A stretch of DNA of 64,000 nt, taken from contig NZ_BDCA01000007.1 of the NCBI RefSeq assembly GCF_001613265.1, forward strand, positions 1 to 64,000. Reading direction: 5' to 3'. Position 1 is the first letter of the stretch. The number at the start of each line of letters is the position of its first letter. The position numbers were made by a program, and so were the translations under genes. Source of the DNA: Nocardia vermiculata NBRC 100427. GTDB lineage: Bacteria; Actinomycetota; Actinomycetes; Mycobacteriales; Mycobacteriaceae. Below, in pieces: positions 23,735 through 32,836 of the stretch. A model generated the notes under the pieces. That model was not told the origin of the DNA. It searched no databases and saw only the letters and a program-made list of their open reading frames with translations.

Positions 23735-25393
23735 TCACATGCGCTCCGGAGTGGAGACGCCGAGCAGCGTCAGGCCGTTGGACAGCACCTGGCGGGTGGC
23801 GTCCACCAGCCGCAGGCGGGCGGCGTTGACCGCAGTGACCGGATCGTCGCCCTGCGGCAGAATGCGCAGCGTCTTGTTGGTCTGGAAGCGGTGGTACGCA
23901 CCGGCCAGTTCCTCCAGGTAACGGGCCACCCGGTGCGGTTCGCGCAGTGATGCCGCACTGGTCAGCACGGCGGGGAACTCGCCGAGGGTGCGGATCAGCT
24001 CGCCCTCCTCGTCGGCAGTCAGCAGCGACAGGTCCGGTTCGACCCCGTCGAATGCGAAATCGGCGGCATTGCGTAGCACCGCGCAGGTGCGGGCGTGGGC
24101 GTATTGCACGTAGTAGACCGGATTCTCGCTGCTCTGTTTGGTCCACAGATCCAGATCGATATCGATGCTGGAGTTCACCGAGCTACGCACCAGCACGTAG
24201 CGGGCCGCGTCGACACCGATCGCCTCGACCAGGTCGTCGAGGGTGACCACGGTGCCGGCCCGCTTGCTCATCCGCACGGCGACACCGTCGCGCACCAGAT
24301 TCACCATCTGACCGATCAGCACCTCGACGGTGTTCGGATCGTCGCCGAACGCGGCGGCAGCGGCCTTCAACCGGCCGATATAACCGTGATGGTCGGCGCC
24401 CAGCATGTAGATGCACAGGTCGAATCCGCGGGCACGCTTGTTCTGGAAGTAGGCGATATCGCCGCCGATGTAGGCGGACTTACCGTCGCTCTTGATGACG
24501 ACGCGGTCCTTGTCGTCACCGTATTCGGTGCTGGCGATCCACCACGCACCGTCCTTGGAGTACAGGTTGCCCGACGCCTTCAGCTGTTCCAGCGCCTTGT
24601 CCACCGCACCCGACTCGAACAGCGAACTCTCGTTGAAGTACACGTCGAAGTCGGTGCCGAAGTCGTGCAGGGTCTGCTTGATGTGCGCGAACATCAGCTC
24701 GACGCCCTCGTGCCGGAACAGCTCGTGACGCTGGGTGGCGGGCAGCGCGACCGCATCGGGATGCGCGGCGGTGATCTGGCCGGCGATATCCGTGATGTAG
24801 GTACCGGCGTAGCCGTTCTCGGGCGTCGGGGCACCGGTCGCGGCGGCGATGAGCGATTCGGCGTACCGGTCGATCTGGGCGCCGTGATCGTTGAAGTAGT
24901 ACTCGCGGGTGACCTCGGCGCCCTGCGCGGCCAGGATGCGGCCCAGCGCGTCACCGACCGCGGCCCAGCGAGTACCACCCAGGTGGACCGGGCCGGTCGG
25001 GTTCGCCGAAACGAACTCCAGATTGATCTTCGTGCCGGCGAGCGACTGCGCGGTGCCGTATTTCGCTCCGGCCGCCCGGATCTGTTCCACGATCGCACCC
25101 TGCGCGGCCGCTGCCAGCCGAATATTCAGAAATCCCGGACCGGCGACATCGGCCGAATCGATCCCTTCGGCAGCGGCCAGCGCCTCGGCCAGCAAACCGG
25201 CCAGTTCGCGCGGATTCAATCCCGCCTTCTTGCCCACCTGCATCGCCACATTCGTGGCATAGTCTCCATGTTCCGGATTCCGGGGTCGCTCCACCTTGAC
25301 CTCGTCGGGCAGGACCGAAGGGTCGCATCCACGTTCGACGAGCACCTTCGCCGCGGTCGCACGAAGGAGATCTGCAAGGTCAGCTGGAGTCAC
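23735..25393 (-). CDS. argS: Arginyl-tRNA synthetase
   Basis: Class I synthetase charging tRNA-Arg. The 552-residue protein has the N-terminal Add1 domain, a HIGH variant in [13 protein letters not shown], the KMSKS variant VRMSKRAGT, and the C-terminal DALR anticodon-binding domain. It opens the argS-lysA-hom-thrC-thrB block; a tRNA-Arg gene lies 570 bases away on the other strand. Confidence 0.98.
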   Translation of the reverse strand: MTPADLADLLRATAAKVLVERGCDPSVLPDEVKVERPRNPEHGDYATNVAMQVGKKAGLNPRELAGLLAEALAAAEGIDSADVAGPGFLNIRLAAAAQGAIVEQIRAAGAKYGTAQSLAGTKINLEFVSANPTGPVHLGGTRWAAVGDALGRILAAQGAEVTREYYFNDHGAQIDRYAESLIAAATGAPTPENGYAGTYITDIAGQITAAHPDAVALPATQRHELFRHEGVELMFAHIKQTLHDFGTDFDVYFNESSLFESGAVDKALEQLKASGNLYSKDGAWWIASTEYGDDKDRVVIKSDGKSAYIGGDIAYFQNKRARGFDLCIYMLGADHHGYIGRLKAAAAAFGDDPNTVEVLIGQMVNLVRDGVAVRMSKRAGTVVTLDDLVEAIGVDAARYVLVRSSVNSSIDIDLDLWTKQSSENPVYYVQYAHARTCAVLRNAADFAFDGVEPDLSLLTADEEGELIRTLGEFPAVLTSAASLREPHRVARYLEELAGAYHRFQTNKTLRILPQGDDPVTAVNAARLRLVDATRQVLSNGLTLLGVSTPERM

Positions 25394-25492
25394 GAGTCTC
25401 TATCCTATGGTCCGAGTGGGTGTGCGCTACCAGCGGGCACCTGCTACGGCACCCCCTCACGCCCCCTCGACACCGAAGAGAGCGCAACGCCG

Positions 25493-25822
25493 ATGCCGAA
25501 CACCAGCGCCAAATCAGCGAAGGCGATCCGTGCCGCCGCCAAATCCGCCCCCGGCGGCGCGATCAGCGGCGGATCCGAGGCAGCGACCAGACGCCGGGTG
25601 CCGTGGACGCTCATCGGCGCCGTGGTGGTGATCGCGGTCCTCGTCGTCACCCTGGCGGTCTACTTCGTCCCCAAGATCCGCCACCACGCCGAGGACGAGG
25701 ACAGCAAGCAGTCGCCCACCGGCCAGATGAACAATGAGCTACCTGCCGGAATTCCCGGCATTCCAGGTATCCCCGGCATGCCCGGCGTTCCGCTCCCCGG
25801 CGAATCCGCCCCGGCGGGCTGA
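25493..25822 (+). CDS. Small membrane protein with collagen-like Gly-Ile-Pro repeat
   Basis: Unrecognised 109-residue protein, divergent from argS. A basic Ala/Ser-rich N-terminus precedes one membrane helix (about residues 38-60), then an acidic stretch and a short Gly-X-Pro-type repeat (GIPGIPGIPGMPGVPLPG) before the C-terminus. The predicted topology puts the repeat outside the cell. The ribosome site is weak (AAGAGAG about 14 bases upstream). Base composition and codon use fit a real gene. Confidence 0.6.
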   Translation: MPNTSAKSAKAIRAAAKSAPGGAISGGSEAATRRRVPWTLIGAVVVIAVLVVTLAVYFVPKIRHHAEDEDSKQSPTGQMNNELPAGIPGIPGIPGMPGVPLPGESAPAG

Positions 25823-25877
25823 GACGGCATCCGGTCGGCACCACCCCCTGCACTAGTCCCCTGCTCGGAGCGTCCTT

Positions 25878-25906
25878 TTGGCACACGCCGTGTGATGCGA
25901 TACGCT
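25878..25906 (+). promoter_or_regulatory. Promoter of the tRNA-Arg gene
   Basis: TTGGCA (25878-25883) and TACGCT (25901-25906) are spaced by 17 bases, about 47 bases before the mature tRNA if transcription starts near 25913. Confidence 0.55.
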
Positions 25907-25959
25907 TTCCCCGCCCGATCGGACGACGTGCACACAGGTGTCGACCGGGTCCAATCCCC

Positions 25960-26032
25960 GCCCTCGTAGCTCAGGGGATAGAGCGTCTGCCTCCGGAGCA
26001 GAAGGCCGCAGGTTCGATTCCTGCCGAGGGCA
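25960..26032 (+). tRNA. tRNA-Arg (anticodon CCG)
   Basis: A 73-base cloverleaf: acceptor arm GCCCTCG/CGAGGGC with discriminator A, D-arm with TAGCTCAGGGGATAGAGC, anticodon stem TCTGC/GCAGA with loop CTCCGGA (anticodon CCG at 25993-25995), and T-arm GCAGGTTCGATTCCTGC. CCA is not encoded. It reads CGG codons, common in high-GC genomes. A strong hairpin follows directly. Confidence 0.97.
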
Positions 26033-26037
26033 CACAC

Positions 26038-26075
26038 GAAAGACCCCCGACCAGCACACCGGTCGGGGGTCTTTC
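26038..26075 (+). terminator. Terminator after tRNA-Arg, probably bidirectional
   Basis: A perfect 15-base stem (GAAAGACCCCCGACC and its complement) with an 8-base loop, ending in CTTTC. It can serve the tRNA and, in reverse, transcripts from the SCO2521 cluster. Nothing else is recognisable in 26076-26351. Confidence 0.9.
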
Positions 26076-26351
26076 ACGTTTGCGAGGTCAGCCGTCCCGA
26101 GTGTCACGAGTGGACACAACCTCACGCGGACGACGCGCAACAACCGTCAGAGCGTTGATTCGCCGAGCGGCAGCACCTTGTGTGTCACCGTCCGCCCGTA
26201 CGCCCTGGATCGTGCCGTGAGCACGTCCCGTGGAAGCACATCCTCCACCTTCGAATGTGACCGGTTTCACGCACGCGACGTACAGCAGTCCCGCGCGTGC
26301 AGGCCTCTCATCGCGACAAGGGGTGCATCCCCGCCCCGGCCCGGGGTGCTC

Positions 26352-27359
26352 CTAGTGCACCTTCACCTGTTGCGACGCCCTCAGCGTCGCGCCGGCCATC
26401 CGGTCCCGCAGCTGCCCCACGCGTGCAGTCCACTGCCGGGTGAAGCCCGGGTCGGCTTCCAGGTCCGACCAGATCCGGTCCAGTCCCGGCACCGTATGTG
26501 TCCCGGGCATCCACAGCGGCACCAATTCATCCAGTACCGGAAGGAGATCGGTCGCCATTGCACCCGGCCGGGCGCCGAACCCACCGGAGGCGCCCGCCAC
26601 GCGGCTGATCGTGGTCAGCAACCAGTCATGGACCGCGAGATCCTCGCAGAACCGGCGTATTTCCGCGATATCACCGTGCAGCACGGTGATTCGTAGCGTT
26701 CGGACCGTGTCGTTGTCGAGCCGGAACGAGAACGGCAGCGAATCGCCGGACGGGGCGGCCACCTCGGCCGCCCAGCGCAACCGGGTGGTCGCGGCGCCGC
26801 GGAAGGGGATCTCCTGATCGAGCTGAGGGTTCACTCGCGTCAGATTCGCCATTCGCTGGCAGATCGAGGCCAGCTCCGGCCGCTCGCCGGCCGGCGAATG
26901 CAGATAGCCATCTGCCAGGGCACGACCGGAGGGGGCCCCGCTGATCGTCTCGATGGTGCCCGGCTTGCTCAGATAGTGGGACCACGGCCGTCGGTCGGAT
27001 CCGGTGCCTCGCACCACTTCGGTCTGCGAGGAGGCCTGCAGAATCCGGCCACCGATCACCACCGACCGCGAGCTGACGGTGCCGATGCCGCGTATCCGTT
27101 TGCCGCTGGTCCGGTCCGGACGGCATTGGGCCAGATGACAATCCACCCCCTCGAGCCGGCTCGGTGACATGACGAGCGGCACCGGCCGTTCCCGCGAGGT
27201 CGGCGCGCTGCCGAGCTTCACCGTCCTCAGCAGTTCGACGGTCGCCGGGATATCGAGGACCTCCCGCGACGGCAGCAGACAGGTCTGGACCTCGCCGAAT
27301 ACGGCCAGGACCGGCTTGCCGCTCACAATCGTGGTGGTCGAGCCCGCCTCATGAGCCAT
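26352..27359 (-). CDS. SCO2521-family protein
   Basis: Function unknown. The 335-residue product (ATG at 27359) matches the SCO2521 family as I recall it: LAVFGEVQTCLLPSRE at the N-terminus, SRERPVPLVMSPSRLEGVDCHL, GIGTVSSRSVVIGGRILQAS, PWSHYLSKPGTIE and FRGAATTRLRWAAE. No membrane segment, signal or catalytic motif is obvious. It is last of four adjacent SCO2521-2524 genes and overlaps the SCO2522 frame by 11 bases, so the four are one operon. The family call is from memory of conserved segments; the role is not known. Confidence 0.8.
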   Translation of the reverse strand: MAHEAGSTTTIVSGKPVLAVFGEVQTCLLPSREVLDIPATVELLRTVKLGSAPTSRERPVPLVMSPSRLEGVDCHLAQCRPDRTSGKRIRGIGTVSSRSVVIGGRILQASSQTEVVRGTGSDRRPWSHYLSKPGTIETISGAPSGRALADGYLHSPAGERPELASICQRMANLTRVNPQLDQEIPFRGAATTRLRWAAEVAAPSGDSLPFSFRLDNDTVRTLRITVLHGDIAEIRRFCEDLAVHDWLLTTISRVAGASGGFGARPGAMATDLLPVLDELVPLWMPGTHTVPGLDRIWSDLEADPGFTRQWTARVGQLRDRMAGATLRASQQVKVH

Positions 27360-28371
27360 CGGCGGACCCCGCACTGACGACCCGGTTCAGGAAGACGTGC
27401 TGCAGGCGGTCGGTGATCTGCTCGGGGATGATGACCCCCTCGGCCGCACCACGCACGACCGGCTGTGCCTTCAGTTCCTCGTCGATGTTCACATGGTCGA
27501 GGATCGTCCGCACCGCATGTTCGATCTTCACATAGGTGGGCGGCAGGATAGAGAGCGTCTGGTAGGCGGCGAACGGTGCCGCGCGGGGTTCCAGCTGAAC
27601 CACCGTAGGCAGGTCGTCCCAGGTGTCCGGCCACGTGGCGGGGCGAGGCTGCGGCTGAGCGACCGGAGCCCCCTGGTCGCGGATCAGTCCTAAACGCAGC
27701 AGCTGCCAGATCGAGGCCAGAAACGGACACGACCAGCGCTTGTTACCTGCTTCGTCGAGAACCTCGCTCCACATCTCGACATCCAGGAATATCGAATGCT
27801 CCCGGCGGCCGAATTCCTTCGACGGCCGGTACTGCGACATCTGCATGGCGGGCTTGGCCTCGAAAACCGAAGAGCGCCAGCCATTGCACAGCCAACCCGA
27901 CCGTGCATCGGGTGGGGATGCACCGAATGTCGCGGGGACCGGGTCGTCGACTACCCATGTGTTTACCATCTCGGCCAACTCGACCCACTCGGTGGGCTGC
28001 CCGTTCACGAACCGTCGCGATCTCCAGCAACCGGCCTCACGCCCGAAGTAATCGATCCGGAGCTCGTATTCGGCGGCCACCGCCAGAATTTTCTCCAGTA
28101 TCTCGCCGGGGTTGGTATCAGAGCCGAAGTAGTCATCGATCAGGAAACAGGTACTGATCCGCGCGGAGTCGCCGAACTCGTCTTTCATCTCCTGGGTGTA
28201 GAGATCGACCAGTCTTTTCACCCGCCGGAACTGCGACCGCATGGGTTCGATGCCGTTGGTCAGATCACTCATATAGAAGTGCCCGGCCTCGATCGATACG
28301 TGCGCCAATTCCACCTGGGCGATCCGCACCTGCTCGGTGGCCTCGCTGTACCCCGCTCCGAAGCCGGGCAT
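27349..28371 (-). CDS. SCO2522-family protein
   Basis: Function unknown. The 340-residue protein shows the SCO2522-type segments VELAHVSIEAGHFYMSDL, ARISTCFLIDDYFG (an acidic pair in a hydrophobic strand, suggesting an alpha/beta fold and perhaps a metal or phosphate site), a WVEL/DP region, and WSCPFLASIWQLLRLGLIRD. It is soluble by prediction. Its ATG shares one base with the SCO2523 stop (TGATG), so translation is probably coupled. Confidence 0.82.
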   Translation of the reverse strand: MPGFGAGYSEATEQVRIAQVELAHVSIEAGHFYMSDLTNGIEPMRSQFRRVKRLVDLYTQEMKDEFGDSARISTCFLIDDYFGSDTNPGEILEKILAVAAEYELRIDYFGREAGCWRSRRFVNGQPTEWVELAEMVNTWVVDDPVPATFGASPPDARSGWLCNGWRSSVFEAKPAMQMSQYRPSKEFGRREHSIFLDVEMWSEVLDEAGNKRWSCPFLASIWQLLRLGLIRDQGAPVAQPQPRPATWPDTWDDLPTVVQLEPRAAPFAAYQTLSILPPTYVKIEHAVRTILDHVNIDEELKAQPVVRGAAEGVIIPEQITDRLQHVFLNRVVSAGSADGS

Positions 28372-29324
28372 CAGAAATCACCCGCCAGTTTCCACGTCTC
28401 TTCATCGACGAGGTCGTCGGCCAGTGCTACGAACGCCTCCCTGGTTTGCGCGTTGGCGATCTTCGCATCGACATCTGCATCCAGAATCACCTGCTCGCGC
28501 CATTGCAGCACCGGCTCCATCGGTGTTTCGCCGAGCGTGACACTGGTACCGATCTTGTTGATCTGCGCGAGGTTGTCCAGCATCTTGTCCTGCTTGCGCA
28601 GCCAGGCCCATTGCGGGCCGCTGCCACCTGCCTCGTGCCCGGCCACACCGGTCGAGGGGACCGCAGTACGCACATACCGGAGCGAATCCAGCAACCGATC
28701 CGAACCGTAGCCGATACTCTCACTGTTCTGCTTCAGCCCGTGGTCGCCGTGCACCAATCCGTTCGCGGCCAGAATATGTTGGCGAGTCCAGCGGTGGAAC
28801 ACCAGCCAGCGCGCCACGGCATTCCGCAACTGCGACGCAGCCATCGCACTGAGCACGATTTCCAGTGCCGCCGATCGTCCGGCACTGAGATCGACGAAGG
28901 TGATGTCGTATTCCTGCCTGCACTTCACCAGTAGTTCGATACAGCGTTGCACCACGGCGGCGGACACACCGAATTCACCGCCACCACGATCACCCGGAAC
29001 CAACGCGAGCTGGTAGGGGTGCCGGGGCGACTGCAGATCCTTACGGTTGGTCGCCGCACGAATATCGTGCGAGGCCAGTCGCGATGTTCGTCCGGTGAGA
29101 AACGAGTGCAGTCCGTTGCCGCTGTCGGTCCCCCGCTCCAGTTGCTCGATCTCGAACAGTGCGCCCGCAGTGGGTGAGCCGAAGTCGAAGTCGAGGTAGG
29201 CGACATTGTGCCCTTTGATGCTGAGCCGATAGGCGAGATTACAGCTCGTCACCGACCGGCCGGTACCGCCCTTGTCGGAGGTGGCGAAAACAATGATCGG
29301 TTCGTGTCCGCCCACGTCACTCAC
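28371..29324 (-). CDS. SCO2523-family variant P-loop ATPase-like protein
   Basis: Resembles ParA/MinD-type P-loop proteins. IIVFATSDKGGTGRSVTSCNLAYRL near the N-terminus is a deviant Walker A motif in which the usual GK[ST] lysine is Arg (KGGTGRS, 18-24); the signature lysine of KGG is kept. YLDFDFGSPTAGALFEIE follows as the switch-I/D-x-D strand, and VDLSAGRS is a likely Walker B region. At 317 residues it is in the normal size range. The GTG at 29324 overlaps the SCO2524 stop by 8 bases. Partner or cargo is unknown; membrane or polymer association would be typical of the superfamily. Confidence 0.82.
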   Translation of the reverse strand: MSDVGGHEPIIVFATSDKGGTGRSVTSCNLAYRLSIKGHNVAYLDFDFGSPTAGALFEIEQLERGTDSGNGLHSFLTGRTSRLASHDIRAATNRKDLQSPRHPYQLALVPGDRGGGEFGVSAAVVQRCIELLVKCRQEYDITFVDLSAGRSAALEIVLSAMAASQLRNAVARWLVFHRWTRQHILAANGLVHGDHGLKQNSESIGYGSDRLLDSLRYVRTAVPSTGVAGHEAGGSGPQWAWLRKQDKMLDNLAQINKIGTSVTLGETPMEPVLQWREQVILDADVDAKIANAQTREAFVALADDLVDEETWKLAGDF

Positions 29325-31194
29325 CCCGCATCGCGTCGGAGGTGGCGAATTCGAGCTCGTCCAGTTCGCGCAGCGCTTCCGCGCACAGGCTGTGCGCGGT
29401 ACCGGGACGCTCCTCGATCCAGGTCCGGGCCCGCGACAACTTCAACTCGATCCGCTCCAGCGCCTGCCGATTCGGTGTGTGGTCGTTCTCGCTGAGGTCC
29501 AGGAACCTCTGGTTGAGCAGGTGGTCTGCCTCGCTGAGCAGATCCCGCGAACGCGCCGACGACTGTGCCGAGCGCAACGGCGGGTCCTGATATGCCTTCG
29601 CCGCGACGACCAGGCATTCGATGATCCGCTCGGTGAAATACCAGGACGGCACGTCGTTGCTGTCCGACGATTCCGACACCCGCTCGCCACCATAGGATTC
29701 CGATGCGAAGTACCGGTCCGCGTCATCCCACAATCCCTTGGCGGTGCCGGCCGTGAAGGCACGCCGCTCCAGGTGAGTCATCGTCGCCTGAGACAGTTCG
29801 AGCAGCTGATCACGGGTGGCGAGGGTGCCGGACAGCTGCGCCGCCTGCAGGGTGCGCTTCAACAGTGTCGGGGCGTAGTCCGACACCACCCAGGTCAATT
29901 GCGGCCCGTCACCGACCGTTTCGCTGCCCTCCAGCGACAGCGCCACTCCCGGGAAGTGCAGGGCGCGGGCGGGATCGTCCTCGGTCAACCGGCTGGTTAT
30001 TCGTCCCCGGCGAGCCAGTTCACCGAAAATCGGGGTGGCCCTGGTGAGATCGTCATCGCTGGCCTCACGGGAGACGAGATCCTGGATCAGGAGCGCGGAC
30101 ATGGAGAGACTGAAATAGTCCGATTCCTTGCCGTCCGCGGTGCGCCAGGGAATGTCCTCCAGCGGCCACCGTCCGGTACCGAAACGCGCCATCGTCGACC
30201 AGAAGCGCTGGGCGATCTCCCAGCGCAGTTGCAATGCGCCGGCGAGGCGGCGCTGCTCTTCGTCGAGTAGGTCGAGTTCGCGGGTGCTCGAGCGGCTCAG
30301 GTCGTTGATGCCGTCCAGCGCCACAGCGGTGAAATACAGGTACGGCCGTTGTGCGGCATACCCTTCCGCGGTGGACAGCGGAGTGTCGACAAAGCCGATC
30401 TCCTGGGCGTCGCGGACCAGCCCCCAGCTCCAGCCGCATTCGAACAGTAGGCCGGTGTCTTCGAGTTCGTCCTCGTCGTCTTCGGAGGTCCTGGTGAGGG
30501 TGGCATCCCGTAGCCGGGTGCGTACCCGTTCGAGCCGGCGTGCGACCGCGGCCACCACCGCACCGGTTTCCTCGCCGGTCTGATTGAACATACTCAGCAT
30601 CGCCCGGCCGTCCGGGCTGCCCGGATCCACGAAGCGGACCACGAAACTGCGGATGAGTCCGACCATCGCCGCGGTGAGGCGACGCGCGAGCCGCTCCTGC
30701 ACCAGGGTCAAGGCTGCTTCCATGCGCTTCTCGGTACGCCTGTTGCGCACCGAGCGGACCTCGCGGACGAACTGTAATCCGGCCAGACACAGGGTCAGCG
30801 ACATGGAGTACGAGTCGACGACGTCGAGTTCCCGCTGCGCCGGCACCGGTGCGGCCTCCTGCGGGTGTTGCAGGTAACTGTCCGCCGAGAAGATCGGTTG
30901 CCCGTCGCGTTCGTAGCGCTGCAGATACTCGTCGAGTATCTGGATGACCCGCGGGCCGATGCGCCGGCCCAACGGGCTCAGCACATCCCGGACGTCGTCG
31001 GCGATCCGATCCGGATCGTGCAGTGCGAAACTTTCGATCTGAGTGGCCGGATACAGGATGCACAGCAGCTGCTCGGCGTCACCGATGGAGTTGGTGCCGG
31101 CCTGCCCGCCCCAGACCCATTCGCCGTCGCGGTAGCAGTGGGCCAGCATCGAGGCCCACACGTTCAGAATTTGGCGCCGCGGCTGGATCCTCAT
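29317..31194 (-). CDS. SCO2524-family protein
   Basis: Function unknown. The 625-residue, mostly helical soluble protein has the family opening MRIQPRRQILNVWASML and then YRDGEWVWGG, SISDAEQ-like SIGDAEQLLCILYPATQI, FECGWSWGLVRD, YLYFTAVALDGINDL, and LEDIPWRTADGKESDYFSL. The ATG at 31194 is favoured over a TTG at 31203. It is the first of the four SCO2521-2524 genes; a 118-base gap with no clear promoter separates it from the channel-like gene. Confidence 0.82.
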   Translation of the reverse strand: MRIQPRRQILNVWASMLAHCYRDGEWVWGGQAGTNSIGDAEQLLCILYPATQIESFALHDPDRIADDVRDVLSPLGRRIGPRVIQILDEYLQRYERDGQPIFSADSYLQHPQEAAPVPAQRELDVVDSYSMSLTLCLAGLQFVREVRSVRNRRTEKRMEAALTLVQERLARRLTAAMVGLIRSFVVRFVDPGSPDGRAMLSMFNQTGEETGAVVAAVARRLERVRTRLRDATLTRTSEDDEDELEDTGLLFECGWSWGLVRDAQEIGFVDTPLSTAEGYAAQRPYLYFTAVALDGINDLSRSSTRELDLLDEEQRRLAGALQLRWEIAQRFWSTMARFGTGRWPLEDIPWRTADGKESDYFSLSMSALLIQDLVSREASDDDLTRATPIFGELARRGRITSRLTEDDPARALHFPGVALSLEGSETVGDGPQLTWVVSDYAPTLLKRTLQAAQLSGTLATRDQLLELSQATMTHLERRAFTAGTAKGLWDDADRYFASESYGGERVSESSDSNDVPSWYFTERIIECLVVAAKAYQDPPLRSAQSSARSRDLLSEADHLLNQRFLDLSENDHTPNRQALERIELKLSRARTWIEERPGTAHSLCAEALRELDELEFATSDAMRGE

Positions 31195-31312
31195 CGCCTG
31201 CAAACCCTTTCATCGGTTACACCTGAGGCAGCGCGCGCAAGCGGTACCTCGGCACCGCTGTGCGACGGGAGAAAAATTAGCACAGCCGAACTCCGTGCCG
31301 TTTCGGCGCGCC

Positions 31313-32173
31313 TCAGAGTCGAAACCATTTGCGTACCAATAGGGCAAAGAAGACAGACATCGACACCGCACCCACCCAGGCCTCGACCGCGAACAGCGGC
31401 TTCGCGGCAGCAGAGCGTAGGTCGTCCGACTCGTTCAGGTCGCCCCACCCGACCGGATTCAGGAAACCCGTAACGCACAGGTACAGGGTGTCAGCGAACC
31501 CCAAAGCCGATAGTTTGAAGGTCAGCACAGTGACGAGCACGAGCGCGAACAACACCCAGAAGAGCAGCCGAAACGGCTGATACCCGTACCCACACGACAC
31601 GTCGGCGAGCCGGCCGACCCAGTATCGCCAGCCCTGCGCGGTACGAGTACGAGTCTTGGCCAGTCGCAGTCCGCAGCGATCCTCTGCATCACGGTCCTCG
31701 ATCGTGCGGTACAGCGCCTTCGCGCGCTGGAATGCCACTGCGGCATGCCGAGGCAGCCCGGTGAGCTGCATTCCCAGACCCTCGTAGACCTCGGCCAAGT
31801 GCAGGCTCTGCTGTTCGTTCAGCCTGATCGGCCCGTGGTATTCGGACTCGGCGGCCAGCAGTGCCGCCAGTAATGCCCCGGAGGGACGCTCGTCGGCGTC
31901 GGCCGAGTCATCCGTGCCGGCCGGGCCGTTCGAGGGCAGCACGACCGCGTAGAGATCGTCGAACAGCAGCGCGCGACTGTTGCGTGAGCGGCGGGGCGGC
32001 AGCTGCTCGAACTTTTCGAACAGGCTGTTCTGGAACATATCGGCATAGTCGAACAACTTGCCGATCAGCTCCGCCTCCGGGACTTCCTGCCTCGCGATCA
32101 TGCTCGCGAGTTCTTCTGCCCGGCGGGAGATTCGAGCGGATAACGTCTTGATGAAAGGTGCAGAATCCCCCAT
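31313..32173 (-). CDS. Two-helix pore-loop channel-like membrane protein with cytosolic helical domain
   Basis: The 286-residue protein has a soluble N-terminal region of about 195 residues that looks helical and TPR-like (LNEQQSLHLAEVYEGLGMQL, HAAVAFQRAKALYRTIEDRD). A C-terminal pair of membrane helices (about 201-219 and 260-279) follows. Between them TGFLNPVGWGDL resembles the K+-channel pore loop, with GWGD (242-245) at the place of the GYGD filter. This is the layout of Ion_trans_2 channels, but with the regulatory part in front. Ion selectivity cannot be stated. It lies 45 bases after the GNAT gene, upstream of SCO2524. Confidence 0.65.
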   Translation of the reverse strand: MGDSAPFIKTLSARISRRAEELASMIARQEVPEAELIGKLFDYADMFQNSLFEKFEQLPPRRSRNSRALLFDDLYAVVLPSNGPAGTDDSADADERPSGALLAALLAAESEYHGPIRLNEQQSLHLAEVYEGLGMQLTGLPRHAAVAFQRAKALYRTIEDRDAEDRCGLRLAKTRTRTAQGWRYWVGRLADVSCGYGYQPFRLLFWVLFALVLVTVLTFKLSALGFADTLYLCVTGFLNPVGWGDLNESDDLRSAAAKPLFAVEAWVGAVSMSVFFALLVRKWFRL

Positions 32174-32218
32174 AGAAAAACCCTACCGGTAGTGCGGTGC
32201 GGTCCGACGGGAAACCCA

Positions 32219-32683
32219 CTACAGATATTGTGACCTATATCGCATCAGACGACGAGGGCAACCGGGTCCGAAGTAACTGCTGTCGAATCCGACGCAGATG
32301 AATCCGGCCTGCTCGAACATGTTGAGCGCCAACCGGTTGCCCGGATCCACGGTCAGCTCGACATCGACTGCGCCGGCCGCGATGCACCGCTGCACGGCGC
32401 GTTCGAGCAACGCCCGGCCGGAACCGCAGTGCTGCATGTCGGTGGCCACGGCCAAGGTGAACAGCAAAGCCTTCGCATCCCGCACCATAGTCAGTGCATA
32501 ACCGATCAGCTCACCCCCCAATTCGGCTACCAGCCACTGGTTTCCATGCATGTCGAAGAGCTGGCGCAGCATGAAGTACAGGTACGGCTCAGGGAAGATC
32601 TCCGCTTCGAGCGCAGCGATGGCTTCCAGATCTTTGAGGAACACCTGCCGATAAACCGGCACCTCATTATCCGCAATTTCCAT
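32219..32683 (-). CDS. GNAT-family N-acetyltransferase
   Basis: Predicted acetyl-CoA-dependent acetyltransferase, substrate unknown. The 154-residue protein resembles RimI-like enzymes: ALEAEIFPEPY near the start, LVAELGGELIGYALT, the acetyl-CoA loop variant DMQHCGSGRALLERAV, and LALNMFEQAGF. The ATG at 32683 follows GAGGAAA, and a perfect inverted repeat lies 21 bases upstream. It may modify a cluster protein, but this is only positional inference. Confidence 0.85.
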   Translation of the reverse strand: MEIADNEVPVYRQVFLKDLEAIAALEAEIFPEPYLYFMLRQLFDMHGNQWLVAELGGELIGYALTMVRDAKALLFTLAVATDMQHCGSGRALLERAVQRCIAAGAVDVELTVDPGNRLALNMFEQAGFICVGFDSSYFGPGCPRRLMRYRSQYL

Positions 32684-32703
32684 CAGTTTCCTCGCCCCGT
32701 CGT

Positions 32704-32732
32704 GCGATCTATCTCTATCGAGGATAGATCGC
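32704..32732. promoter_or_regulatory. Inverted repeat upstream of the GNAT gene
   Basis: Perfect 10-base arms GCGATCTATC and GATAGATCGC flank a 9-base spacer. It starts 21 bases before the GNAT start codon, a typical operator position, and the low-GC arms stand out from their surroundings. It could also be a hairpin in the mRNA. Confidence 0.5.
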
Positions 32733-32836
32733 GGCCCCACACCGATTGGTTCGCTTCAGGGCTGTGTGCAGAGCAATGTGCCCGGCCGACACGGGAATTG
32801 CGCGCGGCGACAGTGCGGTGGCCCCGCGCGTATTGC

